From Streptacidiphilus melanogenes (GTDB taxonomy: Bacteria; Actinomycetota; Actinomycetes; Streptomycetales; Streptomycetaceae), in NCBI RefSeq assembly GCF_000787835.1, contig NZ_BBPP01000062.1:1-34843 (forward strand): 34,843 nt of DNA, read 5' to 3'. Position numbers and translations under genes: made by a program. This document shows positions 1 through 6,889 of the stretch, one piece after another; the stretch's first letter is position 1; every line of letters starts with the position of its first letter. The notes under the pieces are model-generated. The model saw only the letters and a program-made list of their open reading frames with translations. It was not told where the DNA came from and ran no database searches.

Positions 1-1323
1 GCGCCCGCCGGGACAGGGCGTCGCGCCACGCGGGGTCTCGCCCGGGCGACGCGCGGGAGCGGAGTGCTCCACCGGCTCCCGCACGGTCGGCGGCAGCGGA
101 CGCCGCGGGGCCCCCGGACGGACCGCGCCGACGCCGGACGCGCCGAGCGCCCCGCTCGGCCGGGCACCCGAACGCCCGGCCGTGCTCGCACCACCACGGG
201 GGACGCCCGCCTGCGGGCGCGCCCCGGCCGCGGCCGCGCCGCGCGCGGGGGACTGTCTCTCGCCGAGGCCGACGCCCACACCGGAACCGGTGCCATGCCC
301 CCCGGTGCCGTGACCGGCGCCCGGACCCGAAGCGGGGCCGGGCAGGTGACCCTCGCCGTACCGCTCGCCGCGCGCCTCGGCCGGCCCGGCGGGACTGCCG
401 ACCGCGTGCGCGTCCGCAGGCCGGTCCGCGCGCTCGGCGGCACCGACCTGTCCGTGCGCCTGCGCGTGTCCCTGCCCCCCGTGCGTCTGCGGCGCGATGC
501 TGCGGCCGATCGCCGCGCCGCGCGCCGCGAGCTCGCGCAGCCGGTCGTGGATCTGCACCGGCGTCGGGCGGTCGGCCGGGTCCTTGGCCAGGCAGGCGCG
601 GATCAGCGGGGCCAGCGCCGCCGGAACGCCCGTCAGATCCGGTTCCTCGTGCACGACCCGATACAGCATCACCTCGGAGCTGCCCGAGCCGAAGGGTGTG
701 TCCCCGGTCGCCGCGTAGGCGAGGGTGCTGCCGAGCGCGAAGACGTCCGTCGCACCCGTCACCCCCACGCCGCGCACCTGCTCGGGCGCGAGGAAGCCGG
801 GGGAGCCGACGGCCGTGCCGACGTGCGTCAGCGTGCTCGCGCCGCTGGACCAGGCGATGCCGAAGTCGATGATCCGCGGGCCCTTGGGGGAGAGCAGGAT
901 GTTCGACGGCTTGAGGTCGCGGTGCACCACGCCGGCCTCGTGCACCTGCTCCAGGCCGTCGGCCAGCGCCGAGCCGATCGCCGCGACCTCGGCCCACGGC
1001 AGCGGGCCCTCGTCGCCCACCTGCTTGTAGAGCGAGGGGCCGGGGACGTAGACCGTGGCGAGCCAAGGGCGTTCGGCGTCGATGTCGGAGGAGACCAGCC
1101 GCGCGATGCAGCCGCCCCGGATCCGCGCGGCCGCGGCGACCTCGCGGGCGAACCGGGTGCGGAACTCCGCGTCCCCGGCCAGTTCGGCGCGGATCAGCTT
1201 GAGCGCGACCTTCTGTCCCTTGCGGTCCGACCCCAGGTAGACGACCCCCATGCCACCCGCGCCGAGCCGGCGGTGCAGGCGGTAGGGGCCGACGAGTCGC
1301 GGGTCCTCGCGCCGGAGCCGCAT
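1..1323 (-). CDS. Serine/threonine protein kinase, partial (C-terminus outside window)
   Basis: This is a Hanks-type kinase read leftwards from an ATG at 1321..1323; the frame stays open to base 1, so 441 residues are visible and the end is missing. The glycine-rich loop GAGGMG lies at residues 21-26, the ATP-binding Lys is K42, the catalytic loop HRDLKPSN is at 134-141 with D136, and the metal-binding DFG is at 153-155. All key catalytic residues are present, so it should be an active kinase phosphorylating protein Ser/Thr residues. From about residue 262 it becomes a long Gly/Ala/Pro/Arg-rich linker with no domain or membrane segment I can recognise. A transmembrane helix or sensor domain could follow beyond the window. 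The kinase call is firm; partner and signal are unknown. Confidence 0.93.
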   Translation of the reverse strand, partial: MRLRREDPRLVGPYRLHRRLGAGGMGVVYLGSDRKGQKVALKLIRAELAGDAEFRTRFAREVAAAARIRGGCIARLVSSDIDAERPWLATVYVPGPSLYKQVGDEGPLPWAEVAAIGSALADGLEQVHEAGVVHRDLKPSNILLSPKGPRIIDFGIAWSSGASTLTHVGTAVGSPGFLAPEQVRGVGVTGATDVFALGSTLAYAATGDTPFGSGSSEVMLYRVVHEEPDLTGVPAALAPLIRACLAKDPADRPTPVQIHDRLRELAARGAAIGRSIAPQTHGGQGHAQAHGQVGAAERADRPADAHAVGSPAGPAEARGERYGEGHLPGPASGPGAGHGTGGHGTGSGVGVGLGERQSPARGAAAAGARPQAGVPRGGASTAGRSGARPSGALGASGVGAVRPGAPRRPLPPTVREPVEHSAPARRPGETPRGATPCPGGR

Positions 1324-1761
1324 CTTCGTCACATCGCCGTCCCACCGTCAGGTCCCCGTCGCCGGGGGTGTGCTGGGCATGGCCGAGCACGGATTGCTGA
1401 TTGCCAGGACCACAGCTTACGGACTGTGCGAGCCGGTGTGCTGATACGCAACGCAGTGGAGGGCGCGGAGGGCGGCTCCGGGCGCTCGCGCGGGGCCCTC
1501 AGGGACAACCCTGAGACGGGCCCCGGGGCGCCCTCCACCTTCGGTAGTACTCCTCAGGTCGGAGGCTCCTCCCTGTGGCGGCCCACAGGACCCTGCGCTG
1601 GCATGACGACCGGGAAGAAAGGGCGGCCTAACGTTGTTGTTGCGCGGTGGGCAGGACGCTCGTCCCCCGAGGATCCTTCGCCCACCGCGCCAGAACGAAC
1701 GGCCGCGACCAACAGCGGCAGACGACGAACGACGACGAACAGGTGGATGGGGGAGTCAGCG
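1324..1761. other. Intergenic region between kinase and small membrane protein
   Basis: This 438-base divergent spacer holds no convincing gene. Visible elements are a bulged hairpin at about 1495..1527 (GGGGCCC and TCAGGG paired across ACAA with a 3-base bulge) and a short sequence GTAGTACTCC near 1545..1554 that looks operator-like but matches nothing I can name. Promoters for the leftward kinase and the rightward 61-residue gene presumably lie here. I could not fix either of them. Confidence 0.4.
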
Positions 1762-1947
1762 ATGGCCATGCAGCAGACCGGGAGCCGACCGCCGCGTCGG
1801 CGTCGGCCGACAGGTGACGGCACCAGGAACCCCCTGGTGGCGCTCGTCATCGCCCTGCCCGTCGCCGCGCTGCTCGCTTACGCCTTCGGGGGTTGGCACC
1901 AGTTCGCCCTCCAGGCGAACACCATGGTGCAGATGATGAGCCACTGA
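1762..1947 (+). CDS. Small single-pass membrane protein (61 aa), unknown function
   Basis: The start ATG at 1762 is chosen because GGGGGAG sits 7 bases upstream; an in-frame ATG at 1747 has no comparable ribosome binding site. Residues 10-22 are Arg-rich (PPRRRRPTGDG), followed by one hydrophobic helix at about 24-42 (PLVALVIALPVAALLAYAF) and a short tail ending MMSH. By the positive-inside rule the basic N-terminus would stay in the cytoplasm. I do not recognise the family. It stands alone, divergent from the kinase and convergent with the tRNA operon, from which it is separated by the strong terminator stem at 2051..2090. Reality rests on the good ribosome binding site and clean helix. Confidence 0.6.
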   Translation: MAMQQTGSRPPRRRRPTGDGTRNPLVALVIALPVAALLAYAFGGWHQFALQANTMVQMMSH

Positions 1948-2050
1948 GGCGCTCCGCTGCACCCCGAGAACTGCGGGTGGCGAGTCCGGTCTGTCGGTGA
2001 GGGCTGACCGGGCCCGCCTCCCGCACTCAGTCTGCTTGGCCCGGGGGATG

Positions 2051-2090
2051 CGTAAGGGCCCCGACGGATCGTTCCGTCGGGGCCCTTACG
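2051..2090. terminator. 18-bp perfect stem, terminator of the tRNA operon, probably bidirectional
   Basis: Arms 2051..2068 and 2073..2090 pair perfectly (CGTAAGGGCCCCGACGGA and its complement) around a TCGT loop. It lies 11 bases beyond the last tRNA-Val gene and about 100 bases after the 61-residue gene. There is no long U-tract, as is usual in streptomycetes. Confidence 0.85.
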
Positions 2091-2101
2091 CCGTGCTCTG
2101 G

Positions 2102-2173
2102 TGCGCGATACTGGGATTGAACCAGTGACCTCTTCCGTGTCAGGGAAGCGCTCTCCCGCTGAGCTAATCGCGC
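2102..2173 (-). tRNA. tRNA-Val (anticodon GAC), copy 3 of the cluster
   Basis: The complement folds as a 72-base tRNA: acceptor GCGCGAT/ATCGCGC, D arm GCTC/GAGC, anticodon stem CTTCC/GGAAG with loop CTGACAC, T arm ACTGG/CCAGT with TTCAATC, discriminator A. CCA is not encoded. It is the last gene of the leftward operon. Confidence 0.97.
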
Positions 2174-2213
2174 GGGTGGTACTGCTGTCATGCACAACCC
2201 GGTGAAGGGTCAG

Positions 2214-2285
2214 TGCGCGATACTGGGATTGAACCAGTGACCTCTTCCGTGTCAGGGAAGCGCTCTCCCGCTGAGCTAATCGCGC
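2214..2285 (-). tRNA. tRNA-Val (anticodon GAC), copy 2 of the cluster
   Basis: The tRNA body is identical to the copies on either side: acceptor GCGCGAT, anticodon loop CTGACAC. The start-to-start distance to each neighbour is 112 bases and the spacers are nearly identical, so the copies arose by tandem duplication of a 112-bp unit. Confidence 0.97.
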
Positions 2286-2325
2286 GGGTGGTACTGCTGT
2301 CATGCACAACCCCGTGAGGGGTCAG

Positions 2326-2397
2326 TGCGCGATACTGGGATTGAACCAGTGACCTCTTCCGTGTCAGGGAAGCGCTCTCCCGCTGAGCTAATCGCGC
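2326..2397 (-). tRNA. tRNA-Val (anticodon GAC), copy 1 of the cluster
   Basis: This is a 72-base cloverleaf identical to the other two Val(GAC) genes. It lies 4 bases from the tRNA-Cys gene, so both must be cut from one precursor. Confidence 0.97.
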
Positions 2398-2401
2398 ATG
2401 G

Positions 2402-2472
2402 AGGTGGAGACGGGATTTGAACCCGTGTACACGGCTTTGCAGGCCGTTGCCTCGCCTCTCGGCCACTCCACC
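2402..2472 (-). tRNA. tRNA-Cys (anticodon GCA)
   Basis: The complement gives acceptor GGTGGAG/CTCCACC, anticodon stem ACGGC/GCCGT and loop CTGCAAA, T loop TTCAAAT. It is 71 bases long without encoded CCA, and the second gene of the leftward tRNA operon. Confidence 0.97.
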
Positions 2473-2504
2473 GAGGAGGGGGCCGATGAAGACCCCCCAC
2501 TCAG

Positions 2505-2577
2505 AGCGGACGACGGGATTCGAACCCGCGACCCTCACCTTGGCAAGGTGATGCTCTACCAACTGAGCCACGTCCGC
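2505..2577 (-). tRNA. tRNA-Gly (anticodon GCC)
   Basis: The complement gives acceptor GCGGACG/CGTCCGC, anticodon loop TTGCCAA flanked by CACC/GGTG, T loop TTCGAAT. It is 73 bases long and the first gene of the operon, about 58 bases after the predicted -10 box. Confidence 0.97.
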
Positions 2578-2635
2578 GTGATCTCCGTTCGGCTTCCCGC
2601 ATTTTCCTGCGGTCCGCGTCCCGGCGACGTGTTGA

Positions 2636-2663
2636 ACTCTAGCGGATTCCGGGCCCAGCTCAA
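2636..2663 (-). promoter_or_regulatory. Promoter of the Gly-Cys-Val tRNA operon
   Basis: On the complement TTGAGC (2658..2663) and TAGAGT (2636..2641) are spaced by 16 bases, close to the principal sigma (HrdB-type) pattern. It reads toward tRNA-Gly with a leader of roughly 50 bases and no competing gene. Confidence 0.7.
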
Positions 2664-2771
2664 ATTCCGTATCCCCTGCATGCCGGAGCAGTGCCCCTGG
2701 CCAGGAGCGCTCCAGCCTGCGGAGACCTAGACTTCCGCCACCGCCGCAATCGCACAGGAGTCGGAACGACC

Positions 2772-3815
2772 GTGACCCAGCAAGCCCCCTCCACCGATGC
2801 CATGGCCCGCTTCGCGGGCCGGGTCGCGACCGGTCTGCGGGAGGTCAGTCATGATCCGGCGGTTCTGGACGGCACCGGTTTCTGGGCGGTGGTCGCGGAT
2901 TTCGAAGGCCGGATCACCTGTGCACGGTTCGCGGACGTGCAGGCCGAGGAATCGTTTCCGCGGACCGACCCCGCCGGTTGGCTGGGCCCCGACCGATCCG
3001 CGTGGCGCACGTCGCTCGACCGCGACGCCTACACCGCCGGCGTCCGCCGCATCCGGGAGCACATCGCCGCAGGCGAGGTCTACCAGGCGAACCTCTGCCG
3101 CGTGCTGCACGCACCGCTGCCGGACCCCGCCCGCGCGGACGTGGACGCGCTGACGTCCCGTCTGGCCCACGGCAACCCCGCTCCCTACGCGGGCACGGTC
3201 CGCCTCCCCGACCACGGCGTCGAGGTGGCCACCGCCTCCCCCGAGCTCTTCCTGCGCCGCGAGGGCGAGGTGGTCCTCTCCGGCCCGATCAAGGGCACCG
3301 GCCGGACCGAGGCCGATCTGCTGGAGAAGGACTTCGCCGAGAACGTCATGATCGTCGATCTCGTCCGCAACGATCTGTCGCGCGTCTGCGCGACGGGCAC
3401 CGTGACCGTTCCTGACCTGTGCGCGGTGGAGAAGCACCCCGGCCTGGTCCACCTCGTCTCGACCGTGCGGGGCGAGCTCCGCGCGGACGCCGGCTGGCCG
3501 GCCCTCTTCGACGCGACCTTCCCGCCCGGCTCGGTCACCGGCGCCCCCAAGAGCAGCGCGTTGCGGATCATCGACGCCCTGGAGAACGTGCCACGCGGCC
3601 CCTACTGCGGTGCGGTCGGCTGGGTCGACGCGGACCGCGGCGTCGGCGAACTGGCCGTGGGCATCCGCACGTTCTGGGTCGAACGGGACGGGACCGCCGC
3701 GACGGTCCGCTTCGGCACGGGCGCCGGCATCACCTGGGGCTCCGACCCGGACCGCGAGTGGGACGAGACCGAACTCAAGGCCTCCCGCCTGCTGAAGGTG
3801 GCGTCCGCCGAGTAG
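2772..3815 (+). CDS. pabB: Aminodeoxychorismate synthase component I (PabB-type chorismate-binding enzyme)
   Basis: The product joins chorismate and ammonia to 4-amino-4-deoxychorismate, the first step to p-aminobenzoate for folate. The GTG start at 2772 has AGGAG 11 bases upstream; the frame extends further left but without a start site of equal quality. The 347-residue protein is a single chorismate-binding domain. PIKGT with K174 is the PabB signature (TrpE has Ala there); RNDLSRVC, PGSVTGAPK and RGPYCGAVG follow in order. It is shorter than usual PabB because the N-terminal tryptophan-binding-type part is reduced. No glutamine amidotransferase (PabA) domain is fused or adjacent, so the amidotransferase must come from elsewhere. 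The next gene encodes the likely partner lyase. TAGACT at 2728..2733 is a plausible -10 box. Confidence 0.88.
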   Translation: MTQQAPSTDAMARFAGRVATGLREVSHDPAVLDGTGFWAVVADFEGRITCARFADVQAEESFPRTDPAGWLGPDRSAWRTSLDRDAYTAGVRRIREHIAAGEVYQANLCRVLHAPLPDPARADVDALTSRLAHGNPAPYAGTVRLPDHGVEVATASPELFLRREGEVVLSGPIKGTGRTEADLLEKDFAENVMIVDLVRNDLSRVCATGTVTVPDLCAVEKHPGLVHLVSTVRGELRADAGWPALFDATFPPGSVTGAPKSSALRIIDALENVPRGPYCGAVGWVDADRGVGELAVGIRTFWVERDGTAATVRFGTGAGITWGSDPDREWDETELKASRLLKVASAE

Positions 3816-4047
3816 TCGCACTGTCCGGGGGCGCGGGGCTGTACCGATCTGCGCCTCCGCCGCGTGGGCCCGACATTCCCCCAGCCTTCGGCCGGGAGGT
3901 GCCCCCACCCCAGCCTTCGGCCGGGAGGTGCCCCCACCCCAGCCTTCGGCCGGGAGGTGCCCCACCCCACGGAGGTCGTGGCCCGAACGCGCAGGGCCAT
4001 CCGCGCAGGGTGGTTTCTCGCGCAGTTCCCCGCGCGCCTGAGGTGGT
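3816..4047. repeat. Composite intergenic repeat with three tandem 29-bp units
   Basis: Three head-to-tail units of 29, 29 and 28 bp (3881..3909, 3910..3938, 3939..3966) begin CCAGCCTTCGGCCGGGAGG; the last has lost one C. They are flanked by GGGGGCGCGGGGCTG near 3829 and CGCGCAGTTCCCCGCGCG near 4019, which are imperfect inverted ends. A related copy of the unit (CCAGCCTCCGGCCGGGAGG) lies at about 13370, also between genes. This resembles the short intergenic repeats scattered in streptomycete genomes. It has no coding role. Confidence 0.75.
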
Positions 4048-4075
4048 TGCACCTGGCCCACTAAGATCAGGTGCA
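4048..4075. promoter_or_regulatory. Inverted repeat embracing a -10 box before the aminotransferase gene
   Basis: Arms TGCACCTG (4048..4055) and CAGGTGCA (4068..4075) are perfect 8-bp inverted repeats. Between them lies TAAGAT (4062..4067), a good -10 hexamer for the gene at 4110. A repressor bound here would cover the promoter. The function is inferred from position only. Confidence 0.45.
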
Positions 4076-4109
4076 GCGAGGTGCCCGGCTCACAGCGAGG
4101 AGAGCGACC

Positions 4110-4931
4110 GTGCGGATCTGGGTCAACGGAGCCCTGGCGGACGCCGGTGAGGCGACCGTCTCCGTGCTCGACCACGGGATGACCGTCGGCGACGGGGTCT
4201 TCGAGACGGTCAAGGCCCTCGGCGGACGGGCCTTCGCGCTGGGGCGGCACCTCGACCGGCTGGAGCGTTCCGCGCGCGGCCTCGGCCTGCCCGCGCCGGA
4301 CCGGGACGAGGTCGCGCGGGCGTGCGCGGCCGTGCTGGAGGCCAACCCGGTCGAGTTGGGCCGCCTGCGCATCACCTACACCGGCGGTGTCGCGCCGCTC
4401 GGCTCGGACCGGGGCGACGCCGCGGCCACGCTGATCGTCGCCGTCGGCGAGACGCCGCGCCGCCCGGACACCGCCGCTGTCGTCACCGTCCCGTGGACCC
4501 GCAACGAGCACGGCGCGACGGCCGGTCTGAAGACCACCTCCTACGCGGAGAACGTCGTCGCGCTCGCCCGTGCGCACGAGCGTGGCGCGAGCGAGGCGCT
4601 GCTCGCCAACACCGCGGGCATGCTCTGCGAGGGCACCGGTTCCAACGTCTTCGTCGTCCTCGGCGGCCGACTGCTGACTCCGCCGCTGGCCTCCGGCTGC
4701 CTCGCGGGCATCACCCGCGCGCTCGTGCTGGAGTGGACCGACGCGGAGGAGGCCGACCTGCCCTACTCGGCGCTGGACGAGGCCGAGGAGGTGTTCCTGA
4801 CCGGCACGTTGCGCGACGTCCAGGCCGTCGCCAGGATCGACCAGCGCGAACTGCCCGGAGCGCCGGGCCCCGTCACGGCCAAGGCGATGTCCGTCTTCGC
4901 CGAGCGGATGGCCGCCGACGTCGAGCCCTGA
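4110..4931 (+). CDS. pabC: Fold-type IV aminotransferase, probable aminodeoxychorismate lyase
   Basis: This is a PLP enzyme of the branched-chain aminotransferase/ADC lyase family. Beside pabB the likely reaction is conversion of aminodeoxychorismate to p-aminobenzoate and pyruvate. The GTG start at 4110 has GAGGAGAG 8 bases upstream. The 273-residue length fits PabC better than the longer IlvE. The N-terminus WVNGALADAGEATVSVLDHG is typical, the PLP Lys is K141 in GLKTTSYAEN, and the substrate/phosphate region CEGTGSNVFVV lies near residue 172. The gene is about 294 bases after pabB and has its own promoter-like region with an inverted repeat. A D-amino-acid transaminase is the main alternative; context favours PabC. 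Confidence 0.8.
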   Translation: MRIWVNGALADAGEATVSVLDHGMTVGDGVFETVKALGGRAFALGRHLDRLERSARGLGLPAPDRDEVARACAAVLEANPVELGRLRITYTGGVAPLGSDRGDAAATLIVAVGETPRRPDTAAVVTVPWTRNEHGATAGLKTTSYAENVVALARAHERGASEALLANTAGMLCEGTGSNVFVVLGGRLLTPPLASGCLAGITRALVLEWTDAEEADLPYSALDEAEEVFLTGTLRDVQAVARIDQRELPGAPGPVTAKAMSVFAERMAADVEP

Positions 4932-4984
4932 CCGAGTCCCTCTCCGAGCGTCCCCTGCGAAGCCCTGACCGTGAGGAGCCCTGC

Positions 4985-5845
4985 TTGACCACCACCCTGC
5001 GGCCGACCGGGCCCGAACGCGTCGACGAGCACGGCACCACGGAGCGCGGATACGCGGTCTGCGTCAACGGCCGCAGGGTCGGCGGCGTCCGGCTGCAGGC
5101 CTCGCCCGAGGGGAGCGGACGGATCTGCGGGCTCGTGATCGAGGAGCGGGACCGCGGACGCGGGCGCGGCACCACGGCGGTCCTCGCCGCCGAGGAGATC
5201 CTGCGCTCCTGGGGGTGCACCCGGGTGGAGGGCTCGGTGACCGGCGAGGGCGCCCCGCAGACCGAGCGGGTGCTGCGCTGGACGCGGAGCCTCGGCTACG
5301 CGCTCATCGCGCGCAACATGGTCAAGGCCCTCCCGTCGACGCCGCCGGAACTGCCGGACGGCCTCGCCGTCCGGCCGCTGACCGCCGCGGAGTTCATGGT
5401 GTGGCACGACGCGCAGCAGGCGAGCTACGCCGAGATGCTGGCGCGGCACACCGGGCACAGCGCCGAGCAGGCCGCCGCCAAGTCGGCTGCGGACCACGCT
5501 CAGTTGTTCCCGCAGGGGCTCGGCTCCCCGGGCGTCTCGGTCGACAACCTGCTGGCCGGGGACGAGGTGGTCGGCACGATCTGGGTCTCCACCCTGACCA
5601 CGCACACCATCACGGACTCCACCACCGAGCCGCGGGCGGCGTGGGTCTTCAACGTCAAGGTGCGCGAGGCGTTCCGCGGCCACGGCTACGGTCGCGCGCT
5701 CATGCTGCAGGCCGAGCGGGTGACGCTCGCCGCGGGCCTGCGGGAGCTCGCGTTGAACGTCCACGCGGGCAACGTGCCGGCGGAGCGCCTCTACGAGTCC
5801 CTCGGCTACCGCACCTTCCGGTGGGCGGTGGCCAAGCAGCTCTGA
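4985..5845 (+). CDS. Tandem GNAT-family N-acetyltransferase
   Basis: The 286-residue protein appears to hold two acetyl-CoA-binding GNAT units. The first covers about residues 15-115 with RGRGRGTTAV in the pyrophosphate-binding position. The second covers about 125-286 with FRGHGYGRALMLQ and the typical ending NVPAERLYESLGYRTF. The start is TTG at 4985 with GAGGAGC 6 bases upstream; the nearby GTG at 4971 is in another frame and stops at once. The first unit is shorter and less typical, so it may be structural rather than catalytic. The gene lies 53 bases after pabC and may be co-transcribed with it. The substrate is unknown; mycothiol synthase is another tandem GNAT but I see no specific support for it. 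Confidence 0.8.
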   Translation: MTTTLRPTGPERVDEHGTTERGYAVCVNGRRVGGVRLQASPEGSGRICGLVIEERDRGRGRGTTAVLAAEEILRSWGCTRVEGSVTGEGAPQTERVLRWTRSLGYALIARNMVKALPSTPPELPDGLAVRPLTAAEFMVWHDAQQASYAEMLARHTGHSAEQAAAKSAADHAQLFPQGLGSPGVSVDNLLAGDEVVGTIWVSTLTTHTITDSTTEPRAAWVFNVKVREAFRGHGYGRALMLQAERVTLAAGLRELALNVHAGNVPAERLYESLGYRTFRWAVAKQL

Positions 5846-5865
5846 GCCGCGACCCGACGGTTGGG

Positions 5866-6354
5866 TCATCCCAGCAGGGAGTCGATCCGCTCCCGCAGCC
5901 CCTCGTGGCTCTTCGAGCCGTCGAGCAGCCTGCCCGCGATGACGTAGGTCGGCGTGCCCTTGACGCCGATCGCCTTGGCCTCGGCGTGGTCGGCCTCGAC
6001 GGTGAAGCTGTGGCGGCCGTCGATCAGCGCGGTGTCCAGCTCCTCGCCGTCCAGGCCGATCTCGTTCGCCAGCGTGACCAGGAAGCCCGTGCCGCCCCGC
6101 TCGAGCTCGTCCACGCGGCCGAGCAGCGCCTCCACGAAGGGCCAGCCGCGGCCCTGCGCGAAGGCCTCCTCCGCGGCCTCCGCCGCCGGGAAGGCGAACT
6201 TGTGCTTCTCCAGGGGGAAGTGCCGCAGCACGACGTCGACGCCGTCACCGTGCGCGGCGCGCAGCGCACGGACGTCGTCGAGGGCGGTCGCGCAGTCGGG
6301 GCACTGGAGGTCGCACCAGAACTCGACGGTCCTGGGCGTGGAACTTTCGGTCAT
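5866..6354 (-). CDS. DsbA-family thiol-disulfide oxidoreductase
   Basis: The 162-residue protein has a thioredoxin fold with active site CPDC (C18-C21), preceded by an extra Cys at 14, and the cis-Pro loop KGTPTYVI near residue 140. The inserted helical region (about 45-120) is characteristic of DsbA/FrnE-type proteins. There is no signal peptide or membrane segment, so it is probably cytoplasmic, unlike classical DsbA. The ATG at 6352..6354 is the only good start. It is convergent with the GNAT gene (21-base gap) and divergent from the small membrane protein at 6437. A role in thiol redox repair or bacilliredoxin-like reactions is possible but unproven. Confidence 0.85.
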   Translation of the reverse strand: MTESSTPRTVEFWCDLQCPDCATALDDVRALRAAHGDGVDVVLRHFPLEKHKFAFPAAEAAEEAFAQGRGWPFVEALLGRVDELERGGTGFLVTLANEIGLDGEELDTALIDGRHSFTVEADHAEAKAIGVKGTPTYVIAGRLLDGSKSHEGLRERIDSLLG

Positions 6355-6436
6355 GCTCGCAAGTCTCCCATTCTGGGAAGGGAACGCAGCGGGCAGGATG
6401 GAGTGGCAGCGTAGCCGCAGCGAGGAGAGCACGATC

Positions 6437-6889
6437 ATGACAGCGATCATCTGCATGGCACTCTCGGCCCTCGGCGTCGTGATCGCGGCGCTGACCGCCG
6501 CGCGCGGCCGGAAGCGGGCCGCGTTGCGCTGGCTGGCGGTGGCGCTGGTGCCGACCGGCCTGTATCTGACGGGCCTGATCCCGGTGTTCCACACCATCGG
6601 GACGACCCTCGCGCACTGGGCGACCCACCTGGTCTTCGACCCGAAGGTCTGGGTCGGCGTCGCCATGCTCGGCGGCACGGTGCTGCTCCTGCTGGCGACG
6701 GGCTTTCGGTTCGGGCGCGGACGCGGGGGCGGCAAGGAGCAGGGCCAGGTGCCCGCGCGCGGTGGGAAGCCCACCGCTCCGCCCGGACGTCCGGCCGGGG
6801 CCGCACTGCCTGCGAAGCAGGACGCGCCGACCGCCGACCTCGGGGACTTCTCGGACGTCGAGGAGATCCTCAAGCGTCGGGGGATCTGA
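6437..6889 (+). CDS. Conserved membrane protein (150 aa), unknown function
   Basis: The ATG at 6437 follows GAGGAG by 10 bases. The first ~20 residues form one hydrophobic helix; further helices lie at about 32-55 and 70-93. The second half (about 95-150) is a soluble tail rich in Gly, Pro and Lys that ends in a short acidic/basic helix, DFSDVEEILKRRGI. Such a conserved C-terminal peptide on a flexible linker suggests a docking motif, which is inference. The last 20 bases overlap the 3' end of the convergent LtrA gene. I do not recognise a named family. Confidence 0.75.
   Translation: MTAIICMALSALGVVIAALTAARGRKRAALRWLAVALVPTGLYLTGLIPVFHTIGTTLAHWATHLVFDPKVWVGVAMLGGTVLLLLATGFRFGRGRGGGKEQGQVPARGGKPTAPPGRPAGAALPAKQDAPTADLGDFSDVEEILKRRGI

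Noticed and set aside
1329-1538. 69-codon leftward frame before the kinase
   Set aside because: No ribosome binding site, low-complexity Pro/Arg-rich sequence, and it spans the probable promoter region of the kinase.
64-1747. Long rightward frame upstream of the 61-residue gene
   Set aside because: It is antisense to the kinase, whose catalytic motifs are intact; composition is the Arg/Pro/Gly pattern of a shadow frame.
2188-2571. Leftward and rightward frames across the tRNA cluster
   Set aside because: They consist of translated tRNA genes, a common false gene call.
2772-3815. Anthranilate synthase (TrpE) assignment
   Set aside because: The PIKGT lysine and the adjacent fold-IV aminotransferase indicate PabB; TrpE carries Ala at that position.
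3881-3966. Tandem repeats as a CRISPR array
   Set aside because: The 29-bp units are directly adjacent with no unique spacers, and no cas gene is near.
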